Assembly: GCA_004525875.1 (NCBI GenBank)
Contig: SPBQ01000031.1
Span: forward strand, 1-11,174
Reading direction: 5' to 3'
DNA length: 11,174 bases
Origin: Myxococcales bacterium
GTDB lineage: Bacteria; Desulfobacterota_B; Binatia; UBA1149; SPBQ01
Shown: piece after piece, positions 6,115 through 11,174 of the stretch
Layout of the letters: each line of letters starts with the position of its first letter
How positions within the stretch are numbered: position 1 is the first letter of the stretch
The notes under the pieces: model-generated
Database searches by the model: none
The model's input: the letters and a program-made list of their open reading frames with translations, nothing else
What the model was told of the DNA's origin: nothing
Translations under genes and position numbers: made by a program

Positions 6115-7296
6115 TCAGAAGTTCTTCGGCAGCCCGAGCTTGCGCCGCGCAATGATGTTCTTCTGGATCTCCGAGGCGCCGCCACCGATCGTCTCCACCA
6201 CGGTGCAGCGGTACGCACCCTCGAAGCGCCCGCCGAGCGGGGCCTCCTCGGTATCGACGCGGATATGCCCCTCGCTGCCGATCACGTCGAGTGCGACGTT
6301 ACAGATCCGCTGGGAGAGGTTCGTGGCGTAGAGCTTGTACTCGGAAGCCTCGTTGGTCGGCGGCTTGTCGCCCTTGACCGACGCCGCCACGAAACGCAAC
6401 CCGAGCACCCGTGCCACTTCTGTCTGCGTGATGGCCTGGGCGATCTTCTGACGGACGACAGGATCCTCGCGCAGCGGCGTGCCGTCCATCGTAGCGCTAC
6501 GCGCGTACTCACAGAGCAGCTTCGTGCGCTCCTCGATCGGCGAGAACGTGAACATCGTGAAGCGCTCCAGATCGAGCGCTTCCGAGATGTACTGGAACCC
6601 CTTGTTGAGCTCGCCCACCCGGTACTCGTCGCCGATGTAGACGTTGTCGAAGAAGACCTGGTTGGTGATGTCCTTGCCGATCGTCGGCATGCTCTGGATC
6701 TCGAGACCTGGATCGTTCATCGGCAACAAGAACAGGCTGATCCCGTGGTGCTTGGGCGCATCGGGATCGGTACGCGCGCCGAACCAGTACCAGTCGACGA
6801 AGTGAGCCGATGTGGTCCAGATCTTCTGACCGTTCAGGCGCCAGCCATCGCCGTCGCGCACGGCCTTGAGCTGCATGTTGGCGGCATCGGAGCCGGCCTG
6901 CGGCTCGCTGTAGCCCACCGCGAAATCGACCTCGGCGTTGAGAATCTGGGGAAGGAACTTCTGCTTGAGGAAGTCACTGCCATGGCGAATGAGCGTCTTG
7001 CCGCTGATGCCGACGCCCTTGCCGATCTGCGGCGCCGCCCACCGTGCCAGCGACTCGTTCAGGATGAACTCGTAGATTCCGTCCTTCTCCTGGCCGCCGT
7101 ACTCCTTCGGCCACGTCATGCCGAGCCAGCCCTTGGCGGCCAGCTTCCTCATGAACGCGCGCCGCTCAGGCGTATCGACGAGCTGCGTGAAATTCTCCCG
7201 GGTAGGATCCATGACGACGGGGTCGTGGTTCTGCCTGAGGAACTCGGTGACCTCGTCCTGGTAGGCCTGCTCTTCCGGGCTGAACTCGAAATCCAC
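6115..7296 (-). CDS. Acyl-CoA dehydrogenase, FadE26-like (right copy)
   Basis: Identical mirror copy of the 393-residue flavoprotein at 3879-5060, with the same GTG start, AGGAG site, FAD signatures and helix-G Glu244 as the probable catalytic base. The opposite strand holds a 591-codon open frame (6265-8040) that is a GC-driven shadow of this gene and mgtC. The enzyme would desaturate a branched or steroid side-chain acyl-CoA, passing electrons to ETF. It is intact in both copies. Confidence 0.93.
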   Translation of the reverse strand: MDFEFSPEEQAYQDEVTEFLRQNHDPVVMDPTRENFTQLVDTPERRAFMRKLAAKGWLGMTWPKEYGGQEKDGIYEFILNESLARWAAPQIGKGVGISGKTLIRHGSDFLKQKFLPQILNAEVDFAVGYSEPQAGSDAANMQLKAVRDGDGWRLNGQKIWTTSAHFVDWYWFGARTDPDAPKHHGISLFLLPMNDPGLEIQSMPTIGKDITNQVFFDNVYIGDEYRVGELNKGFQYISEALDLERFTMFTFSPIEERTKLLCEYARSATMDGTPLREDPVVRQKIAQAITQTEVARVLGLRFVAASVKGDKPPTNEASEYKLYATNLSQRICNVALDVIGSEGHIRVDTEEAPLGGRFEGAYRCTVVETIGGGASEIQKNIIARRKLGLPKNF

Positions 7297-7303
7297 GGCT
7301 GTG

Positions 7304-7308
7304 CTCCT
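7304..7308 (-). promoter_or_regulatory. Ribosome binding site of the dehydrogenase (right copy)
   Basis: Mirror of the AGGAG at 3867-3871, 7 bases upstream of the GTG start codon at 7296. Confidence 0.75.
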
Positions 7309-7345
7309 GTATATAAAGGTAGAACGCGCGCGTACGGCGGCAGGC

Positions 7346-7359
7346 TAGAACACGTTCTA
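7346..7359 (-). promoter_or_regulatory. KstR-like TetR-family operator (right copy)
   Basis: TAGAACACGTTCTA on the plus strand is the mirror of the site at 3816-3829. It fits TnnAACnnGTTnnA in either orientation. It lies 49 bp upstream of the dehydrogenase start codon, with a TTGACA -35-like box (minus strand, 7389-7394) further upstream. Confidence 0.65.
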
Positions 7360-7530
7360 TTGGGGAGGATTGCCGCGGCCTGGGACCTTGTCAAACGAGG
7401 GTTTCGGGCCCGCCGCACGCAGTTGCGAGCGCACGCAATGACAACCCGAGGCCTCGACGCGTATGGAACGCGCGCTATCGGGTGTTGGAGGGTAGCCAGA
7501 ACATCAGCCTGGAGGCGATTCCCGAGGCTC

Positions 7531-8001
7531 CTAGCCGTCCGACTCGGTATCCGGCTCGTCGGATCCACCGGCGACCCGCTTGAACAGCGACTCGACGAAT
7601 CGCGCTCCGATCAAGATCACCACGGTCAGCACAGCCAGTGTGATGGCAGCGATGAGATTACCGGCCCCGATCGTGCTGCCAATCGCAGCCAGCACCCAGA
7701 CCACCGACGCCGAGGTGACGCCGGTGATCTCGCCGCCCCTCGACAGAATGACACCGGCGCCCAGGAAGCCGATCCCGGTCACGACCTGACCGAGCACGCG
7801 CGTGGAATCCGCGAGCTCGTTCGCCATGCTGGCGCCCAGGCCGACGAAGACTTGGGTGCCGAGACAGATCAGAATGCTGGTGCGAATGCCGATGGCTTTG
7901 CCGCGAAGCTGGCGCTCGAGACCGACGACGCCGCCGCACAGAATCGACGTCGCCGAATGCAACAGCAGAGTCTGGTCGAGGAGGTCGAAAATCTCGATCA
8001 T
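7531..8001 (-). CDS. MgtC/SapB-family inner-membrane protein (right copy)
   Basis: Identical mirror copy of the 156-residue membrane protein at 3174-3644. Its MgtC core motifs G-L-E-R-Q, G-I-R-T and G-I-G-F-L-G-A-G-V-I are intact, and it has no C-terminal soluble domain. The start is at the ATG at 8001; the longer frame from 8076 is judged non-coding upstream. It diverges from the right-hand stressosome operon. Confidence 0.9.
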   Translation of the reverse strand: MIEIFDLLDQTLLLHSATSILCGGVVGLERQLRGKAIGIRTSILICLGTQVFVGLGASMANELADSTRVLGQVVTGIGFLGAGVILSRGGEITGVTSASVVWVLAAIGSTIGAGNLIAAITLAVLTVVILIGARFVESLFKRVAGGSDEPDTESDG

Positions 8002-8214
8002 CCTACCAGCGTAGCACAAAGCACCGACTGCGGCGTCTGAGATCCATGCCCCCGCGGTGCCCATGCGCAGACGCATACTGCGGTCGCGCAGCTGCCGTGA
8101 ACTCGTTTGACGCTAGGCCGGGAACATATGAGGATAGCGAGTTTCGCGTTATTCGTTGGCCAGGAGCCACCGCCGCACGGCGGCCAAATTGTGAACTTCG
8201 GCGGACCCCGAACT
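8002..8214. promoter_or_regulatory. Divergent intergenic region between mgtC and the stressosome operon (right copy)
   Basis: Mirror of 2961-3173. The minus strand carries the TACGCT -10-like element (8008-8013) 6 bp before the mgtC start. On the plus strand an open frame reaches back from the RsbR ATG (8215) to an ATG at 8128 and a TTG at 8107, so part of this spacer could be coding if the longer start is used. Confidence 0.35.
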
Positions 8215-8505
8215 ATGACCGTCGCCATCGAAATGAGGACCGCCGGAGGCGCATCCAAGGCCTCCGAGCTTCTCGAGATGTACAAGGTAAGCGCCGATGA
8301 TCTCGAACGCGTCGCCAGCATCGGCTCCCACATTCTCGACGATCTCCCCTCACACATCGATCGCTTCTACGAGTGGCTCGAGGAACAAGCGTTCTTCGCC
8401 GAGTTCTTCAGCGATTCCGGCAGCGTGGAACGTGTAAAGAAGCTTCAGGAGCGCTACTGGCGCTCGTTCTTCCGCGGCTGCGTCGACGAGGAATACCTTG
8501 CATAG
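8215..8505 (+). CDS. RsbR-like protein, sensor-globin N-terminal part ending at in-frame TAG (right copy)
   Basis: Mirror copy of the fragment at 2670-2960. The first helices of a sensor globin (F-Y-E-W-L with the putative distal Tyr) end at TAG 8503-8505, and the gene resumes in the same frame as R-R-V-V-G-K-T-H-A-R-I-G-L. A single base change of TAG, for example to TCG, would restore one protein of about 304 residues. The presence of the stop in both arms is not independent confirmation if the arms derive from the same reads. Confidence 0.7.
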   Translation: MTVAIEMRTAGGASKASELLEMYKVSADDLERVASIGSHILDDLPSHIDRFYEWLEEQAFFAEFFSDSGSVERVKKLQERYWRSFFRGCVDEEYLA

Positions 8506-8511
8506 CGACGA

Positions 8512-9129
8512 GTGGTGGGCAAAACGCACGCCCGCATCGGGCTCCCGCCGCAGGTCTACCTGGCCGCCACCAACGTCTCCTGGAACATCTTCGGCGAAGC
8601 TCTCGCGAAATCGGATCTTCCCAAGCGTGAGCTGCCCGCCGCAATCAATAGCATGACGCGACTCATGCATTTCGACTCGGGGATCGTGATCGAAGAGTTC
8701 TCCAACGTTACGAGCGATCTGATCTCGCAGCAGAGCAAGGCGCTGATGGAAATGTCGACTCCGGTGACGACGATCTGGGGCGGCATCCTGATGCTTCCGA
8801 TCGTCGGCATCATCGACTCGAAACGCTCGATGGACATCATGAACGCCATGCTGTCGAAGATCTCCGAGGCGCGCGCACAGGTCATCATCCTCGACATAAG
8901 CGGTGTCGCCGTTGTCGACACCGCCGTTGCGAATCATCTCATGAAGATCACGAGGGCGACGAAGCTGATGGGGTGCGAGTGCCTGATCTCCGGGGTGTCT
9001 GCCGCGATCGCGCAGACGATCGTCGAGCTCGGCATCGATGTCGGAACCATCAGCACCACGACGACCCTGCACGATGCCCTCGAGAATGCGTTCCGGCTGA
9101 CGGGCGTGGCGCTCCGGCAGGCCACCTGA
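8512..9129 (+). CDS. RsbR-like stressosome protein: globin C-half plus STAS (right copy)
   Basis: Mirror copy of 2046-2663. The 205 residues hold the proximal-His globin motif (His6), a helical linker rich in Ser/Gln, and a STAS domain with Thr137 at the likely RsbT phosphorylation site. The stop TGA lies 4 bp before the RsbS ATG. The GTG at 8512 has only a distant Shine-Dalgarno candidate (GAGGAA, 18 bp upstream), so independent initiation looks weak. A stressosome scaffold/sensor role is inferred from domain layout and the RsbS-RsbT neighbours. Confidence 0.85.
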   Translation: MVGKTHARIGLPPQVYLAATNVSWNIFGEALAKSDLPKRELPAAINSMTRLMHFDSGIVIEEFSNVTSDLISQQSKALMEMSTPVTTIWGGILMLPIVGIIDSKRSMDIMNAMLSKISEARAQVIILDISGVAVVDTAVANHLMKITRATKLMGCECLISGVSAAIAQTIVELGIDVGTISTTTTLHDALENAFRLTGVALRQAT

Positions 9130-9133
9130 CGAT

Positions 9134-9613
9134 ATGTACGGGGGCACCGACGTCACGCGGGTCCCGATCCAGGAGACCCGCGGCTGCCTGGTCGCGTCGA
9201 TCCAGGTCGATCTTCACGACGAGCTCCTGGCCGCCTTCCGGCGCGAGCTGCTCGAGCGCTTGCAGGCTTGCCGTGCGGCGGGCGTGATCCTGGATCTGTC
9301 GGGCGTCGAGCTGATGGACGCCGAGGACTTCGAGGCGCTGCGCGCATACACACGGATGGCCTCGCTCATGGGGGCACGCTCGGTGCTGGTCGGACTGCGG
9401 CCCGGCGTCGTCTCGGCGCTCGTCGACCTGGGTGTCGACATCGACGGCATCGAAGCGACGCTCGACCTCGAGGAAGCGTTCCGGATCCTGCAGCCGCCGC
9501 CCCCGACACCGGCAGCCGCTGAGGCGCTCGACGATCGCGAACGAGACCGCTCGGAGGAGCCGGAAGCCGTCGCCGAAGAGGCGTGGGAACGCCGGCGACG
9601 GGAGACCTCGTGA
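9134..9613 (+). CDS. rsbS: RsbS-like STAS antagonist, phosphosite Ser to Ala (right copy)
   Basis: Mirror copy of 1562-2041: a 159-residue STAS protein with Ala63 where RsbS has its RsbT-phosphorylated serine, plus a 39-residue Pro/Ala and Glu/Arg-rich tail. It is coupled to the genes on both sides, 4 bp after RsbR and with a GTGA overlap into RsbT. It would be cytoplasmic, in the stressosome core. Confidence 0.88.
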   Translation: MYGGTDVTRVPIQETRGCLVASIQVDLHDELLAAFRRELLERLQACRAAGVILDLSGVELMDAEDFEALRAYTRMASLMGARSVLVGLRPGVVSALVDLGVDIDGIEATLDLEEAFRILQPPPPTPAAAEALDDRERDRSEEPEAVAEEAWERRRRETS

Positions 9614-10014
9614 GCGCCGACACGCTCCGTATCCGCATCGCCGGTGAGGCCGATGTCACGCGTGCCATTATCGAGACGGGGAACGCCGCCGCTCGCCTCG
9701 AATTCCGTGTTGATAAGAAGAGCCGGATCACGACGGCGGCGTCGGAGCTTGCCCGCAACATCTTGAAGTACGCGGTTCGCGGCGAGATCACCGTCCGCAT
9801 CCTTCGCGAGCCGGCGCGGGTCGGGGTCGAGCTCAGCGCTCGTGACTCCGGACCGGGAATCGAGGACGTAGACGCCGCTCTGCGCGACCACGTGAGCACG
9901 GGCGGAACCCTCGGACTCGGCTTGCCCGGCGTGCGTCGCCTGATGGACGAGTTCGCGATCGAGTCGACGCCGGCCAGCGGAACACGCGTCACGGTGGTCC
10001 TGTGGCGCCCGTGA
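9610..10014 (+). CDS. rsbT: RsbT-like serine/threonine switch kinase (right copy)
   Basis: Mirror copy of 1161-1565: a 134-residue GHKL kinase with N-box Asn50, G1 D-S-G-P-G-I and G2 G-L-G-L-P-G. All nucleotide-binding motifs are intact, unlike the degenerate relative at the head of the downstream histidine kinase. The GTG start is at 9610 and its TGA overlaps another GTG (10011-10014). Confidence 0.93.
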   Translation: MSADTLRIRIAGEADVTRAIIETGNAAARLEFRVDKKSRITTAASELARNILKYAVRGEITVRILREPARVGVELSARDSGPGIEDVDAALRDHVSTGGTLGLGLPGVRRLMDEFAIESTPASGTRVTVVLWRP

Positions 10015-10076
10015 CCCTCCCGGTGGAACACGCCAACTTCATCGGCCCGCGCGTCGGAGAGGCGCGCAGCAGGTGA
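10011..10076 (+). CDS. Tiny GTGA-linked reading frame, 21 codons (right copy)
   Basis: Mirror of 1099-1164. Its GTG overlaps the RsbT stop and its TGA overlaps the next GTG. No family is recognised, and it may be a coupling leader or a displaced N-terminus of the kinase. Confidence 0.3.
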   Translation: MTLPVEHANFIGPRVGEARSR

Positions 10077-10135
10077 AGCGCTTCGGCAGACGGCACGACG
10101 AGGCCGGCTGTATCGTGCTCAGGTACCGACTGTGA
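10073..10135 (+). CDS. Tiny GTGA-linked reading frame, 20 codons (right copy)
   Basis: Mirror of 1040-1102. A basic 20-codon frame joins the previous small frame to the histidine kinase, with GTGA overlaps at both ends. No family is recognised. Confidence 0.25.
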   Translation: MKRFGRRHDEAGCIVLRYRL

Positions 10136-11174
10136 TCGAGCTGGGGTCGGTCGACATTCTGACCCGCGAATCGATTCTCGGCGCGCGCTCCAAGATCCGT
10201 CTGCTCGCGCTCGACCTCCGCTACGACTCGGTGACGGCCACCCGCCTGGCCATGGCCGCCTCGGAGACAACGCGCGCGTTACTGCGAAACGGAACCAGCG
10301 CGCGGGTCGAGATCGGGCTCGACGGGGACAGCAACGCCACACGTCTCGGCCTCGCCTTTCGTGGCTGGCTGAACGAACCCGATTCGACCTTGCTCAAGCG
10401 CTTCTTCGACAACGTCGTAGTTTCCGCCGCCGGCGACGGGACCTGGGGGATGTTGGCCAGAATCCGTCTGGCCGATCCTTCCTTCACCTGTGATGACGTC
10501 TTCCTCGCACAACAGCGCGAGCGTCTGCGGCAGCGTTCACGCAACCAGCTCATGCGGGAGATCCAGCAGCAGAACGAAGAGCTCGAGAAGCACCGCATCC
10601 ATCTGGAAGAAACCGTCGTCGAGCGGACCGCAGAGCTCGCGGCGGCGAGCGCGGCGGCGGAACGGGCAAGTCAGGCCAAGAGCCTGTTTCTCGCCAACAT
10701 GAGTCACGAGCTGCGCACACCGATGAACGCGATCATCGGCTACAGCGAGATGCTCATGGAGGACGCGGAGGATGACGGGAACGCTGACGCGGCTGCGGAC
10801 CTCAAGAAGATCCATGGGGCTGGCAAACACCTCCTCGCCTTGATCAACGACGTTCTCGATCTCTCCAAGATCGAAGCCGGCAAGATGGATATCTATCTGG
10901 AAACGTTCGATGTGCCGGCGATGATCGAGGAGGTCGTCGCCACGATTCAGTCAGTGGTGGATCGCAAGGCCAACCGTCTCGAGGTGGATGTCGACGAGTC
11001 GCTCGGGGAGATGCACTCCGATCTCACGAAGGTCCGCCAAGCGCTGTTCAATCTGCTCAGCAACGCCGCCAAGTTCACCGAGGAAGGGGTCATCACACTC
11101 GTCGCTAGCAAGACGGAGCAAGGCGGCGTCGATATGGTCGAGTTCGCCATTGGCGACACCGGCATCGGAATTCC
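10132..11174 (+). CDS. Hybrid sensor histidine kinase with RsbT-like N-terminus (3'-truncated, right copy)
   Basis: Mirror copy of 1-1043, open at the right end after 347 codons. In order it has a degenerate RsbT-like segment, a poorly conserved stretch (about 61-123), a coiled coil, HisKA with His192, and HATPase_c with Asn311. It stops inside G1 at Ile347. The next bases (CC) would fit the Pro usually following D-T-G-I-G-I, so the coding sequence is natural to the last base. The rest of the kinase lies outside the window. Confidence 0.88.
   Translation, partial: MIELGSVDILTRESILGARSKIRLLALDLRYDSVTATRLAMAASETTRALLRNGTSARVEIGLDGDSNATRLGLAFRGWLNEPDSTLLKRFFDNVVVSAAGDGTWGMLARIRLADPSFTCDDVFLAQQRERLRQRSRNQLMREIQQQNEELEKHRIHLEETVVERTAELAAASAAAERASQAKSLFLANMSHELRTPMNAIIGYSEMLMEDAEDDGNADAAADLKKIHGAGKHLLALINDVLDLSKIEAGKMDIYLETFDVPAMIEEVVATIQSVVDRKANRLEVDVDESLGEMHSDLTKVRQALFNLLSNAAKFTEEGVITLVASKTEQGGVDMVEFAIGDTGIGI

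Larger units (their letters stand above)
7297..7530 (-). promoter_or_regulatory. Upstream region of the dehydrogenase operon (right copy)
   Basis: Mirror of 3645-3878. From distal to proximal on the minus strand it holds the TTGACA hexamer (7389-7394), the KstR-like operator (7346-7359), a GTTCTA half-site (7320-7325) and the ribosome binding site. No gene or terminator is seen. Confidence 0.45.
5588..11174 (-). repeat. Right arm of the perfect inverted repeat
   Basis: Mirror copy of the left arm. It ends in GGAATTCC, so joining the two window ends through these 8 bases would create a second perfect axis of symmetry and a circle of two head-to-head copies. Genes listed here carry no information beyond those in 1-5587. 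They should not be counted as paralogues or as evidence of gene dosage until the junctions have been confirmed. Confidence 0.98.

Noticed and set aside
4844..6331. Two full-length 421-residue racemase-like proteins overlapping head to head
   Set aside because: Only 174 codons of each are sense sequence. The rest is created by reading through the symmetry axis into the antisense strand.
8107..8138. TTGACG with a following AT-rich stretch as an RsbR promoter
   Set aside because: No acceptable -10 hexamer lies at 16-18 bp spacing, and part of it may be translated if the longer RsbR start is used.
1..11174. Inverted terminal repeats of a transposon, phage or linear plasmid
   Set aside because: There is no unique core between the repeats, no transposase, integrase, protelomerase or replication gene, and no target-site duplication can be assessed. 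The gene content is chromosomal housekeeping and signalling.
1..11174. EcoRI cloning fragment, suggested by GAATTC at both ends
   Set aside because: Internal GAATTC sites are present (near 1470 and its mirror near 9701), and the ends include bases outside the cut position, so a complete digest fragment does not fit.

Overview
The window is an exact, gapless inverted repeat. Bases 1-5587 are the reverse complement of bases 5588-11174, with the axis between 5587 and 5588, so there are only 5,587 bp of unique sequence and every gene appears twice in mirror image. I checked this at the centre, at both ends, at several internal sites, and because every reading frame of one half has an identical partner at 11175 minus its coordinates. 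The gene content is ordinary chromosomal bacterial sequence. It is GC-rich and uses GTG starts with some Shine-Dalgarno sites. I see no phage, plasmid, transposase, tRNA, rRNA or CRISPR sequence. Both ends of the unique sequence cut a gene in mid-domain, and both cuts fall at short self-complementary sequences. The simplest reading is a fold-back (chimeric or assembly) product of one chromosomal segment. A genuine head-to-head amplicon or a circular inverted dimer cannot be excluded from sequence alone.

The unique segment, read along the left half, has two parts. On the minus strand (1-2960) is an RsbR-S-T stressosome operon. It runs from a sensor-globin/STAS RsbR-like protein (2960-2046, interrupted by one in-frame TAG) through an RsbS-like STAS protein, an RsbT-like switch kinase and two tiny GTGA-linked reading frames to a hybrid histidine kinase cut off at its ATP-binding G1 box (1043-1). 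On the plus strand, diverging from a 213-bp spacer, are an MgtC/SapB-type membrane protein (3174-3644) and then a lipid or steroid side-chain module. That module is an acyl-CoA dehydrogenase (3879-5060) followed 5 bp later by a CaiB/BaiF-family protein of the alpha-methylacyl-CoA racemase type (from 5066, cut at 5587). A 14-bp operator-like palindrome matching the published KstR consensus lies upstream of the dehydrogenase.

How the parts work together (inference): the globin of RsbR would sense a gas or redox signal. RsbR and RsbS would hold RsbT, and RsbT released by phosphorylation would act on a downstream partner, possibly the linked histidine kinase, since no RsbU, V, W or X is visible here. 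The racemase would convert 2-methyl acyl-CoA epimers to the form oxidised by the dehydrogenase, as in sterol side-chain or branched-fatty-acid breakdown, under a KstR-like TetR-family repressor.

The organism is probably a high-GC free-living bacterium. The KstR-type site suggests an actinobacterium or another sterol or branched-lipid degrader, but I cannot fix the phylum. The most interesting biological points are the in-frame amber codon inside the globin domain, the RsbS protein lacking its phosphorylatable serine, the degenerate RsbT-like domain at the head of the histidine kinase, and the run of GTGA overlaps. The most important technical point is the perfect palindrome.
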